Positions 1 through 6,215 are shown, counted from the stretch's first letter. The stretch is 10,032 bases of DNA from a bacterium (GCA_030428695.1 JAUIEM010000374.1:1-10032); one strand, 5' to 3'. A program made the numbers and translations. The notes: a model not told the origin generated them from the sequence alone.

Positions 1-633
1 CGCGGCTTCGGCCAGGTGCTCCCGCCAGTCGAAGGTGTCCCAGGCCGCCTGCTCGGCGGTCGTCGCCCACAGCGCGGGCAACTCGACCGCGGCGGCGTCG
101 ATCGCCTCGTCGAGCACTCCCTGCCAGCGAGCGCGCGCTTCGCGGTTCCAGGCCTCCTGGCTCGCCGCCGAGATGCCGAGCTCGGTCAGCACGGGATCCT
201 CGCCCGCCAGCGCGGTCTCTTCCGGCTCCGGCATGGTGAGGAAGCGCATCAGCGCCCCGCGCTCCTCCCCGCCCCGGGGCAGCACCCGGTACTGGCAGCG
301 CTGGCCCGCCTCCTCGAGCAGCGCCCCGAGCAGCAGCGCCCGGTCCCAGTCGCTGCCCGCGCCGGCGGCGAGGGTTCCCGCGACGCCGCGCACGCTGCCG
401 CGGTACGGCTCCCAGCGGATGTTCTCGCGCACCCAGGCGGCGAGCGCGTCGGCTTCCTCCCCGACCTCCGCGACCACGTGCGCGGGGTCGAAGGGGCAGG
501 CCTCGGGGCGCAACAGGTTCGACTCGGCGTAGGTCGTCACCTTGCGCAGGCGCTGCAGGACCAGCGCGGGGTCGAGCTCCTGGGCCGGGGCGAGCGCGGC
601 GAGCGCGCAGAAGAGGACGAGACGAGGGAACAT
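1..633 (-). CDS. Secreted transglutaminase-like protein (C-terminus beyond window)
   Basis: The frame is open from ATG at 633 to the left edge, giving 211 residues with no stop, so the C-terminus lies outside. The start is supported by AGGAG six bases upstream, 16 bp after the stop of the preceding gene. Residues 1-18 form a short signal peptide (hydrophobic LVLFCALAALAP, then AQ). Residues 62-117 resemble a transglutaminase-like fold: AWVRENIRWEPYRG, then GVAGTL, then a helix GSDWDRALLLGALLEEAG followed by CQYRV. In active transglutaminase-like enzymes the residue before this helix is the nucleophilic Cys (G-x-C-x-D-x-A). Here that slot is Asp95, and the nearest Cys (113) lies after the helix, so peptidase or transglutaminase activity is doubtful. 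Residues 125-211 are acidic, helix-forming and unrecognised. The gene is the second in an operon with the toroid protein, and both proteins are exported, so a shared periplasmic or surface role is plausible. The coding call is firm; the family call is moderate. Confidence 0.8.
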   Translation of the reverse strand, partial: MFPRLVLFCALAALAPAQELDPALVLQRLRKVTTYAESNLLRPEACPFDPAHVVAEVGEEADALAAWVRENIRWEPYRGSVRGVAGTLAAGAGSDWDRALLLGALLEEAGQRCQYRVLPRGGEERGALMRFLTMPEPEETALAGEDPVLTELGISAASQEAWNREARARWQGVLDEAIDAAAVELPALWATTAEQAAWDTFDWREHLAEAA

Positions 634-639
634 ACGAAG

Positions 640-644
640 CTCCT
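640..644 (-). promoter_or_regulatory. Ribosome binding site of the transglutaminase-like gene
   Basis: The minus strand reads AGGAG six bases before ATG at 633. It lies in the 16-bp gap after the stop of the upstream gene, which fixes the start and supports co-transcription. Confidence 0.7.
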
Positions 645-649
645 GGATT

Positions 650-1933
650 TCAGCGGTTGGGGTCGAACTCGAGCTCGAGCTCGCCGTCCGGCTCGATCTC
701 GAGGGGACGGACGAACTCCTGGCTGCCGTGCTGGATGCGCAGCTCGTAGCTGCCGGGGGCCAGCCGCAGGGGCTCGCCGACGCGGCCGCTGGCGACCTTG
801 CGCCCCTCGCTGTCGAAGACGTCGAAGCCGAGCGCGAGGACGGTCGTGACGCTGCCGTTCTCGACCTCGAGGGTCTCGGTCGCGCGGGTCAGGAACAAGA
901 GGGCGAAGGCGGTCGCGATCACCGGGTCCTTCTCCTCGCCGCGGCCGCTCCAGCTGCCGTTGTCCTGCTGCTCGGCGAGCAGCCACTGCACCCCGAGCGG
1001 GTACCACTCGTGGGGGCCGATGAACTCGCTGTCCATCAGCCGTCCGACCCGCTCGAGGCCGTACAGGTAGTAGTAGTGCCACTGGAAGGGCAGGCCGGGG
1101 TTCTCGTCGATGGTGAAGCGCTCGACCAGCCACTCCAGCCCCGGCGCGACCCCGGGCTCGACGCCCTGCAGGCCGCGGCCCCAGCGGGAGACCAGCAGGC
1201 AGCTGATACCGGCGGCGGTCATGCTGCCGTAGCTCGGCCGGCCGGCGCCCTTGTAGTTCCAGCCGCCGTCCTCGTTCTGGCGCCCGCCGTACAGCGCGGC
1301 GACGGCCTCCCAGGTCGAATGCGGGATCGGCACGCCGCGGGCCTGGGCGGCGCGCAGGGCGAGCACGACGAATTGGGTCGCGGAGTGGTCGCCGGTGCTC
1401 TCCGGCCCCTCGCTGAGCCGCGTCCAGCGCTGGCCGAAGGCGAGGGGCGGCTCCTGGAAGCCCGGCTCGAGCCAGCGCAGGTCGGTGCCGTAGGTCCAGC
1501 TGCCGTCCGGGCATTGCGACTCGACCAGGCAGCGGGCGAGGCGGGTGAGGAAGGGGTCGAAGCGCACGTCGTCGAAGGCCGCGAGGGCCATGCACAGCAT
1601 CGCGAGCTCGTAGGTGCGGTCGCGCACGCGGCGCGCCGTGAAGTACTCGCGCAGGGCGCGCTCGCAGTCGGGGTCGCGGAGGTGCGCGCCGCTCTCGATC
1701 ATCGCGAGGGCGGCGATCGAGTGGCGCGGCAGCGCCCCGAGCCCGGTCGGCTCGAAGCCGAGGTCGGCGATCAGGATCTCCGTCCACAGGAAGTCGCCGC
1801 CCTTCTCGATCGCGGCGTTGACCGCGGCCGGGTCGATGCCGAAGCCCTCGAGGCCGCGCGGCTCGGGCGCATCCTCCTGGGCCGCCAGGGTCGCGGCGAG
1901 GAGCAGGAGGGGGACGAGGGAGCGCTGGAACAT
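650..1933 (-). CDS. Secreted prenyltransferase/squalene-oxidase-repeat (alpha/alpha-toroid) protein with C-terminal beta domain
   Basis: The protein has 427 residues. The frame stays open far upstream, but ATG at 1933 is chosen because GGAGG lies six bases before it and residues 1-19 form a signal peptide (LVPLLLLAATLAAQ). Three QW-type repeats of the squalene cyclase/prenyltransferase toroid fold are visible: QCPDGSW (140-146), QNEDGGW (219-225) and QQDNGSW (322-328). GDHSATQFVVLALRAA (181-196) and WHYYYLYGLERVGRL (285-299) match the pattern of a family common in planctomycetes. The DxDD acid motif of squalene-hopene cyclases is absent, and GDHSATQF occupies the comparable helix. An aromatic hopanoid or prenyl chemistry is therefore unlikely, and the toroid may act in binding. 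Residues about 361-427 form a separate beta-rich tail (FDVFDSEGRKV, LAPGSYELRI, ending in acidic ELELEFDPNR), similar in style to PEGA or carboxypeptidase-regulatory-like domains. It is first gene of the operon with the transglutaminase-like gene and divergent from the DUF4132 gene. The substrate or ligand is unknown. Confidence 0.88.
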   Translation of the reverse strand: MFQRSLVPLLLLAATLAAQEDAPEPRGLEGFGIDPAAVNAAIEKGGDFLWTEILIADLGFEPTGLGALPRHSIAALAMIESGAHLRDPDCERALREYFTARRVRDRTYELAMLCMALAAFDDVRFDPFLTRLARCLVESQCPDGSWTYGTDLRWLEPGFQEPPLAFGQRWTRLSEGPESTGDHSATQFVVLALRAAQARGVPIPHSTWEAVAALYGGRQNEDGGWNYKGAGRPSYGSMTAAGISCLLVSRWGRGLQGVEPGVAPGLEWLVERFTIDENPGLPFQWHYYYLYGLERVGRLMDSEFIGPHEWYPLGVQWLLAEQQDNGSWSGRGEEKDPVIATAFALLFLTRATETLEVENGSVTTVLALGFDVFDSEGRKVASGRVGEPLRLAPGSYELRIQHGSQEFVRPLEIEPDGELELEFDPNR

Positions 1934-2044
1934 CGCGGGCCTCCGGGGGGGGTGTCCCTGATGGTAGCGGCTCGCGCCTCCGCGTTCTACGTCCGCTCGC
2001 CCTCTCTGTTGCGTCCAGGTACCATAGCGGAAACCGCTCCGGGG
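1934..2044. promoter_or_regulatory. Divergent intergenic promoter region
   Basis: This 111-bp gap must hold the promoters of both the minus-strand toroid operon and the plus-strand DUF4132 gene. On the plus strand GGTACCAT (2016-2023) contains a TAnnnT-like -10 candidate, but no convincing -35 is seen at the usual distance. A perfect short inverted repeat, AGCGG-AAA-CCGCT (2024-2036), follows eight bases before the DUF4132 start and could be an operator or a small 5' hairpin. I see no clear minus-strand promoter. Only the gene arrangement is certain; the motifs are suggestive. Confidence 0.4.
1940..1944 (-). promoter_or_regulatory. Ribosome binding site of the toroid-protein gene
   Basis: The minus strand reads GGAGG six bases before ATG at 1933. 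This site, with the signal peptide that follows, selects this start within a frame that stays open for another 2 kb through the antisense of the next gene. Confidence 0.75.
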
Positions 2045-4498
2045 ATGGGTCCGATGTCGCTCTCCCGCTTCTCCACCGAAGCCGCGCGCTGCCTCGCCGC
2101 GGTCCACGCCGTGCTCGTCACGCAGCTGCCGAAGCTGACCCTGGCCCGTCTGCGGGTCAAGGTGCGGCGCGGAAAGGAGAAGCCCCTCCTCCAGCGCGGC
2201 TTCTGGTGGATGCTGCGCGACCGCCTCGATCCCTTGCTGCTGCGCTTCGCGGCCGCCAAGGGCATCGGCGCGAGCGGCTGGCTGCGGCTCGCCCGGCTGT
2301 GCGGGGTGTTCGGGACCGCCCGCTACGACTACGGGCTGTGGGACCTGGTCGCCCGCATCTGCGCCGACGGCCACACCACCCTGCACGCCCTGGCGGAGGC
2401 GGCGGAAGAAGAGGAGCTCGGCCGCTCCTTCGACCGCCAGGTGCTCGCCGCGGCGGACGTCCTCGATGCCCTGCCCGACGAGGCGCTGATGCCCTTCTTC
2501 GACGTCCGCCCGAAGTTGCTCGAGCAGGCCTTCGCCAAGCTCGGCCGCTACGACTTCGAGGGCAGACGCGAGCGCGACGGCGCGCGGGCCTGGCTCGCCC
2601 GCCTGCCACCGCCGCCGGACCTGCGTCCGCGGCTGTTGACGGCCGCCCTCGACAGCGCCCGCGGCCTGGCGCTCTGGGCCCGCCACTGCCTGCGCCGTGA
2701 GCCGGACCTGGTCGGCACGCTCCTGCCGCAGCTCTCGGCGGGCAAGGCGCAGACCCGCATCCGGGCGGCGGAATGGCTCGCCTCCATCGGCGACGAGAGC
2801 GCCCGCGCGCCGCTCCTGGCGGCCCTGGAGAGCGAACGCTCGAAGCCGGCGCGGGCGGCCCTGCTCGACGCCCTGGACGCCCTCGGCGCCGACCTCTCCC
2901 CCTGGGTCGGGCAGGAGCCGCTCCGCGCGCTCGCGGAGCGCAAGCCGAAGCTTCCGCGCAGCCTGACCTGGCTCGCCATCGACAGCCTGCCAGTGCTGCG
3001 CTGGAAGCGGGGGAAGAACCTCGATCCGGCGGTGCAGCGCGCGCTGGTGCTGACCGCGCACAAGCTGAAGGACCCGGAGCCCGACGCCTTCCTGCGGCAC
3101 AGCGTCGCCCGCCTGACGAAGGCGTCGAGAACGGCGTTCGGCAGCGCGCTGTTCGAGCGCTGGCTCGGCTTCGACCTGCGCCGCCGCACGCCGGAGGAGA
3201 TCGACGCCTACGTCCCCGCCCAGGCCAGAACCTACATGAGAAACTACGGCATGGACCGCACCCAGGCCGAGAAGTGGGCCCGCGGCGACGCCGAGCGCAC
3301 GCTGCCGAACTCCGGCACGCCCCACAAGGGCCTGCTCGCCCTGGTCGCCGCCTGCCAGACGCCGGGGGTCAGCGAGCGCGTCCGAGCCTACCTCGACGAC
3401 TGGTACGGCTGGCGCGCCGCCCAGTGCAAGGCGCTGCTCAGCATGCTCGGGCACGTCGACGCGATCGCCGCGGTGCAGCTGCTGGTCGGGGTCAGCCAGC
3501 GCTTCCGCACCGCCGGCATCAAGAAGCAGGCGACCAAGGTCCTCGAAGAGCTCGCCGAGCGCCGCGGCTGGACCGTCGAAGAGCTCGGCGACCGCAGCGT
3601 CCCGACCGCCGGCCTCGACGCGGCCGCGCGGCTGGTCCTCGACTACGGCGAGCGCTCCTTCACCGCCCGGGTCGACGCCCACGGCCGCTGGCGCCTGAGC
3701 GACGAGGAGGGCAAGCCGCTCAAGTCGCTGCCGGCCGCGCGCAAGGCCGAGGCTGAGGACATCGTCAAGGAGGCCCGTCGCGCGCTGAAGAAGGCGAAGC
3801 GGGAGGTCAAGGAGGTGTTCAAGGTCCAGCCCCTGCGCCTCTACCAGGCGATGTGCACCGAACGCAGCTGGCCGCTCGCCGAGTGGCGCAGCTTCCTCCT
3901 CGAGCACCCTCTGCTCGGCCCGCTGTGCCGCCGCCTGGTGTGGCTCGAGCTCAGCGACGGCCAGAGCTTCCGGCCGACCGAGGACGGCGGGCTGATCGAC
4001 GCCGCCCACGAAGAGGTCTCGCTACCCCCCCGCGCGCGGGTCGGGCTGGCGCACGCCTCGCTGCTGCCCGCCGACCTCGGCGAGGCCTGGCTCGAGCATC
4101 TCGGCGACTACAGCCTGACCCCGCTGTTCCCCCAGTTCGGCCGCCCGGTCCGCCCCCTCGAGGAAGGCGAGCGGCGCGCCGCCGCCATCGAGCGCTTCAA
4201 GGGCTACGTGCTCGGCGGCTTCGCCCTGCGCAACGTCGCGAAACGCCTCGGCTACAGCCGCGGCGAGATCGGCGACGGCGGCTGGTTCTACGACTACCGC
4301 AAGAGCCTCCCGGACACCGAGGTGCTGTTCACCTTCTCGGGCAGCCGCCTGCCCCTGGAGGACGAGCCCGTCCGCCTCGACGCGGTCGTCTTCGAGCGCA
4401 AGGGGCGACGGCTGAGCCTGACGCGCGTCCCGGACATCCTGCTGCTCGAGGTGCTCGCCGACGGGGAGGCGCTGATCGCGGGGGCCGAGCGGGAGTGA
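2045..4498 (+). CDS. DUF4132 domain protein (MolR/YehI-like) with HEAT-like helical repeats
   Basis: The protein has 817 residues from ATG at 2045. ATG at 2054 (814 residues) is nearly as likely, because GGGATGGG precedes it as a weak ribosome site, whereas 2045 has no good one. No signal peptide or membrane segment is seen, so it should be cytoplasmic. Residues 1-500 are helical, with HEAT-like units such as RAAEWLASIGDESARAPLLAAL (about 240-261), then ALLDALDALG, and HKGLLALVAACQ to KKQATKVLEELAERRG (427-508). The DUF4132 core runs from RGWTVEELGDRSVPTAGLD (507-525) to about 750. It shows RLYQAMCTERSWPLAEW, LLEHPLLGPLCRRLVWLE, FRPTEDGGLIDA, VGLAHASLLP and the hallmark LGDYSLTPLFPQFGRP. Lysine/alanine-rich residues 560-592 could form a charged helix. 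Relatives in E. coli (MolR, YehI) carry an N-terminal WGR domain; I cannot find one here. The biochemical role of this family is not established. It appears to be a single-gene unit, with no overlap with its neighbours. Confidence 0.88.
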   Translation: MGPMSLSRFSTEAARCLAAVHAVLVTQLPKLTLARLRVKVRRGKEKPLLQRGFWWMLRDRLDPLLLRFAAAKGIGASGWLRLARLCGVFGTARYDYGLWDLVARICADGHTTLHALAEAAEEEELGRSFDRQVLAAADVLDALPDEALMPFFDVRPKLLEQAFAKLGRYDFEGRRERDGARAWLARLPPPPDLRPRLLTAALDSARGLALWARHCLRREPDLVGTLLPQLSAGKAQTRIRAAEWLASIGDESARAPLLAALESERSKPARAALLDALDALGADLSPWVGQEPLRALAERKPKLPRSLTWLAIDSLPVLRWKRGKNLDPAVQRALVLTAHKLKDPEPDAFLRHSVARLTKASRTAFGSALFERWLGFDLRRRTPEEIDAYVPAQARTYMRNYGMDRTQAEKWARGDAERTLPNSGTPHKGLLALVAACQTPGVSERVRAYLDDWYGWRAAQCKALLSMLGHVDAIAAVQLLVGVSQRFRTAGIKKQATKVLEELAERRGWTVEELGDRSVPTAGLDAAARLVLDYGERSFTARVDAHGRWRLSDEEGKPLKSLPAARKAEAEDIVKEARRALKKAKREVKEVFKVQPLRLYQAMCTERSWPLAEWRSFLLEHPLLGPLCRRLVWLELSDGQSFRPTEDGGLIDAAHEEVSLPPRARVGLAHASLLPADLGEAWLEHLGDYSLTPLFPQFGRPVRPLEEGERRAAAIERFKGYVLGGFALRNVAKRLGYSRGEIGDGGWFYDYRKSLPDTEVLFTFSGSRLPLEDEPVRLDAVVFERKGRRLSLTRVPDILLLEVLADGEALIAGAERE

Positions 4499-4601
4499 GG
4501 GGGCACGGCGCGCCTCGCGCCCCGCGCCCCGCGCACGCTGCGGTGAAGGCGAGGCGTGCGCGAAGAAGGCGTGGGGCTTCCTGGACGCCTACCCGCTCCC
4601 G

Positions 4602-4642
4602 CGGGCGGGGATAAACCCCGCCCCTACCTCGAATTCCGACGT
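4602..4642 (-). repeat. Left arm of the inverted-repeat element
   Basis: Read on the minus strand it runs ACGTC, then GGTAGGG, then a hairpin core with loop TTTAT. It matches the right arm in inverted orientation, and identity is highest in the GGTAGGG and hairpin-core part. Arms 4603-4610 and 4616-4623 pair perfectly and are all G/C. This may also act as a late terminator for the DUF4132 gene, although no T-run follows. Confidence 0.6.
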
Positions 4643-4728
4643 ATACGGCGGGTGACCTCGGACGTGCAACATGCGAGCAGTTCCTAGCTGGGAATGGTCC
4701 GGGTTGGCTCGGCCCGACTTCGTGCGGA

Positions 4729-4770
4729 ACGTCCAACTCCAAGGTAGGGTGCGGGGTTTACCCCCGCTCG
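4729..4770 (+). repeat. Right arm of the inverted-repeat element
   Basis: It begins ACGTCC, continues through GGTAGGGT and ends in the hairpin core GCGGGGTTTACCCCCGC (4751-4767). Compared with the left arm it has one extra T after GGTAGGG and a T-to-C change in the loop, so the two copies have diverged. Confidence 0.6.
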
Positions 4771-4818
4771 TCCTGCCGTGGAAAACGACCGACCGTCGGA
4801 CGCAGGCTCCCGGCAGGA
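4771..4818 (+). promoter_or_regulatory. Nested stem-loop in the leader of the glycan operon
   Basis: TCCTGCCG (4771-4778) and CGGCAGGA (4811-4818) are perfect 8-bp complements separated by 32 bases. The enclosed segment contains the palindrome CCGACCGTCGG (4789-4799). The 3' arm is part of AGGAGG (4815-4820), a ribosome-site look-alike that no start codon follows at a useful distance. It may be a transcription attenuator, an operator pair or a chance fold; it matches no riboswitch class I recognise. Confidence 0.3.
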
Positions 4819-4883
4819 GGTACGGTCGAAGACCCCCGCCCCCCGCGCTCCCCACTTCCCCCTGTCCCTTCCTGCCTCCGCCC

Positions 4884-4891
4884 GGTACCCT
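4884..4891 (+). promoter_or_regulatory. Possible -10 element upstream of the oxidoreductase gene
   Basis: GGTACCCT contains a TAnnnT-type hexamer. A similar GGTACCAT lies at a comparable distance before the DUF4132 start (27 versus 29 bases from first base to ATG). No good -35 is visible. If used as a promoter it would give a very short leader. Confidence 0.25.
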
Positions 4892-4900
4892 GACCCCCCG

Positions 4901-4908
4901 AGGAGGAG
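4901..4908 (+). promoter_or_regulatory. Ribosome binding site of the oxidoreductase gene
   Basis: AGGAGGAG stands two to four bases before ATG at 4911. It is the strongest ribosome site in the window. It decides against the in-frame upstream ATG at 4671 and the downstream ATG at 4950. Confidence 0.8.
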
Positions 4909-4910
4909 CC

Positions 4911-6215
4911 ATGGTCTGGAGCCCACCGTCCGACACCCCCGGCGCGCCGATGCTCGAGCGCCTGCGGAAGCTGGAGGCCCCGATCCCCTGCGTCGTGATC
5001 GGGGCCGGGGCGATGGGCCGCGGGCTGTTCGCCCAGCTCACCCGCACGCCCGGGATGCGCTGCCTCGCCCTCGCCGACCTCGACCTCGCCCGCTGCATCG
5101 CCTGCGCGGAAGACCTCGGCCTGCCCTGGCGCGAGGTGCACAGCGAGGGCGAGCTCGCCGCCGCCGTCGAGGCCGGCGCGGTCGCCCTCAGCACCGACGG
5201 CGCCCTCGTCGCGGGCTGCCCCGGGGCGGCGGTGGTCGTCGAGGCGACCAGCGCCATCCTGGCCGGCGCCCGCCACGCGCTGACCGCGATCGAGCGCGGC
5301 AAGCACCTGGTGCTGATGAACAGCGAGATCGACCTCGCCTTCGGCCCGCTGCTGCTCGAGCGCGCCCGGGCCGCCGGGGTGTGCCTGAGCAGCTGCGACG
5401 GCGACCAGCACGCGACCCTCGAGCATCTGATCCGCGACCTCGAGCTGTGGGGCTTCGAGCTCGTGATGGCCGGGAACATCAAGGGCTTCCTCGACCGCAC
5501 GGCGAACCCGACCTCGATCGTGCCCGAGGCGGACAAGCGCAACCTCGACTACCGGATGTGCACCGCCTACACCGACGGCACCAAGCTGTGCATCGAGATG
5601 GCCCTGATCGCCAACGCCCGCGGGCTGAAGACGCCGGTGCCGGGGATGCACGGGCCGCGCGCCGGCCACGTGCGCGAGGTCTTCGCGCTGTTCGACCTCG
5701 CGGGGATGTGGGAGGAGCACGGGCCGGTCGTCGACTACATCCTCGGCGCCGAGCCCGGCGGCGGCGTGTTCGCGATCGGCCACTGCGACGACCGCTACCA
5801 GCGGGACATGCTGCGCTACTACAAGATGGGCGAGGGGCCGTTCTACCTGTTCTACCGGCCCTACCACCTGTGCCACGTCGAGGCGATGGACTGCATCGCC
5901 CGCGCCGCCCTCGACCGCCAGCCCCTGCTCGTCCCCGCCCAGGGCATGCGGGCCGAGGTCTACGCCTACGCCAAGCGCGACCTGGTCGCCGGCGAGAGCC
6001 TCGACGGGCTCGGCGGTTACACCTGCTACGGGCTGATCGAGAACTTCGGGGCGGTGCCGGACGGCATCCCCATGTGCCTCGCCCACGACCTGCCGCTGCT
6101 CCGCGACCTGCCCCAGGGCAGCCGGCTGCAGTGGACGGACGTCGAGCGGCCCGCGCGGGAAGATCTCGCGCTCTACGAGCAGTCCCTGGCGGCCGCCCGG
6201 AGGATGGCGGGGTGA
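4911..6215 (+). CDS. COG4091-type NAD(P)-dependent oxidoreductase (homoserine-dehydrogenase-like) with SAF domain
   Basis: The protein has 434 residues, the usual size for this family. The start is set by the strong upstream ribosome site. Residues 26-60 form a Rossmann dinucleotide fold: CVVIGAGAMGRGLF (27-40), with the second strand ending CLALADLDLAR and Asp56 placed to bind the ribose of NAD(P). The nucleotide domain continues through VVVEATSAILAGARHALTAIERGKHLVLMN. The catalytic-domain signatures are SCDGDQ (161-166), GNIKGFLDR (188-196) and the cluster ANPTSIVPEADKRNLDYRM (198-216). Residues from about 337 to 420 (VPAQGMRAEVYAYAKRDLVAGESLDGLGGYTCYG) fit the SAF domain seen in sialic-acid and antifreeze-like proteins. 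Family members are annotated as homoserine-dehydrogenase-like, but their real substrates are mostly unknown and may be short sugars or sugar acids. It is the first of three coupled genes; the next two encode likely glycosyltransferases, suggesting a glycan precursor role rather than amino-acid synthesis. The fold assignment is firm; the substrate is unknown. Confidence 0.9.
   Translation: MVWSPPSDTPGAPMLERLRKLEAPIPCVVIGAGAMGRGLFAQLTRTPGMRCLALADLDLARCIACAEDLGLPWREVHSEGELAAAVEAGAVALSTDGALVAGCPGAAVVVEATSAILAGARHALTAIERGKHLVLMNSEIDLAFGPLLLERARAAGVCLSSCDGDQHATLEHLIRDLELWGFELVMAGNIKGFLDRTANPTSIVPEADKRNLDYRMCTAYTDGTKLCIEMALIANARGLKTPVPGMHGPRAGHVREVFALFDLAGMWEEHGPVVDYILGAEPGGGVFAIGHCDDRYQRDMLRYYKMGEGPFYLFYRPYHLCHVEAMDCIARAALDRQPLLVPAQGMRAEVYAYAKRDLVAGESLDGLGGYTCYGLIENFGAVPDGIPMCLAHDLPLLRDLPQGSRLQWTDVERPAREDLALYEQSLAAARRMAG
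6199..6203 (+). promoter_or_regulatory. Ribosome binding site of the putative GT-A gene
   Basis: GGAGG lies inside the end of the oxidoreductase gene, eight bases before GTG at 6212. With the GTGA overlap, it decides a GTG start and indicates translational coupling. Confidence 0.7.

Larger units (their letters stand above)
4602..4770. mobile_element. Putative MITE-like element with imperfect terminal inverted repeats
   Basis: The left arm (4602-4642) and right arm (4729-4770) are imperfect reverse complements: about 34 of 42 aligned positions match by eye, with one single-base insertion in the right arm. The shared core reads GGTAGGG followed by GCGGGGTTTA, then CCCCGC. Each core is itself a hairpin. 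The left one has perfect 8-bp arms, GGGCGGGG and CCCCGCCC, around ATAAA. The 86 bp between the arms encodes nothing visible. Peptides read through these arms (GAGFIPAR on one strand, AGVNPAPY on the other) resemble strings I recall from over-predicted proteins crossing dispersed intergenic repeats in several phyla. No clear target-site duplication is seen. A large cruciform or a dispersed repeat that is not mobile are the alternatives. Confidence 0.5.
4499..4910. other. Non-coding region between the DUF4132 gene and the glycan operon
   Basis: This 412-bp stretch has no credible gene. Open frames across it are proline/arginine-rich and lack ribosome sites. Just after the DUF4132 stop, GCCTCGC (4512-4518) can pair with GCGAGGC (4549-4555) as a loose stem with a long loop and no T-run, a poor terminator candidate. 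An imperfect inverted-repeat element occupies 4602-4770. From 4771 to 4910 lies the leader of the next operon: TCCTGCCG (4771-4778) pairs with CGGCAGGA (4811-4818) around a small palindrome CCGACCGTCGG (4789-4799), followed by a pyrimidine-rich tract and then GGTACCCT (4884-4891). Confidence 0.7.

Noticed and set aside
16..849. Plus-strand frames of 277 and 165 codons at the left edge
   Set aside because: They are antisense to the transglutaminase-like and toroid genes and have only shadow-frame composition. The minus-strand frame has a signal peptide, ribosome site and fold features.
542..2044. A 500-residue N-terminal extension of the DUF4132 frame
   Set aside because: It runs antisense to the toroid gene and its translation has the biased A/G/R/L composition of shadow frames. 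The conserved protein begins near 2045-2054.
650..4009. A 1119-codon open frame on the minus strand spanning the toroid gene and the antisense of the DUF4132 gene
   Set aside because: The real gene starts at 1933, with a ribosome site and signal peptide. The upstream part is low-complexity antisense sequence kept open by high GC content.
4512..4555. Rho-independent terminator after the DUF4132 gene
   Set aside because: The 7-bp stem has a 30-base loop and no T-run; pairing at this level is expected by chance in such GC-rich DNA.
4671..4910. An 80-residue N-terminal extension of the oxidoreductase from ATG 4671
   Set aside because: There is no ribosome site before 4671, the translation is proline/arginine-rich and crosses the inverted repeat, and a strong AGGAGGAG precedes ATG 4911.
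4589..5542. A 317-codon minus-strand frame through the intergenic region and the oxidoreductase gene
   Set aside because: It is antisense to a well-supported enzyme, rich in Ser, Arg and Ala with no family features, and its tail reads through the repeat arm.
4911..6215. Metabolic homoserine dehydrogenase in a threonine/methionine pathway
   Set aside because: The protein has a SAF domain and the COG4091 layout rather than that of Hom/ThrA, and its coupled neighbours are glycosyltransferases, not aspartate-family genes.
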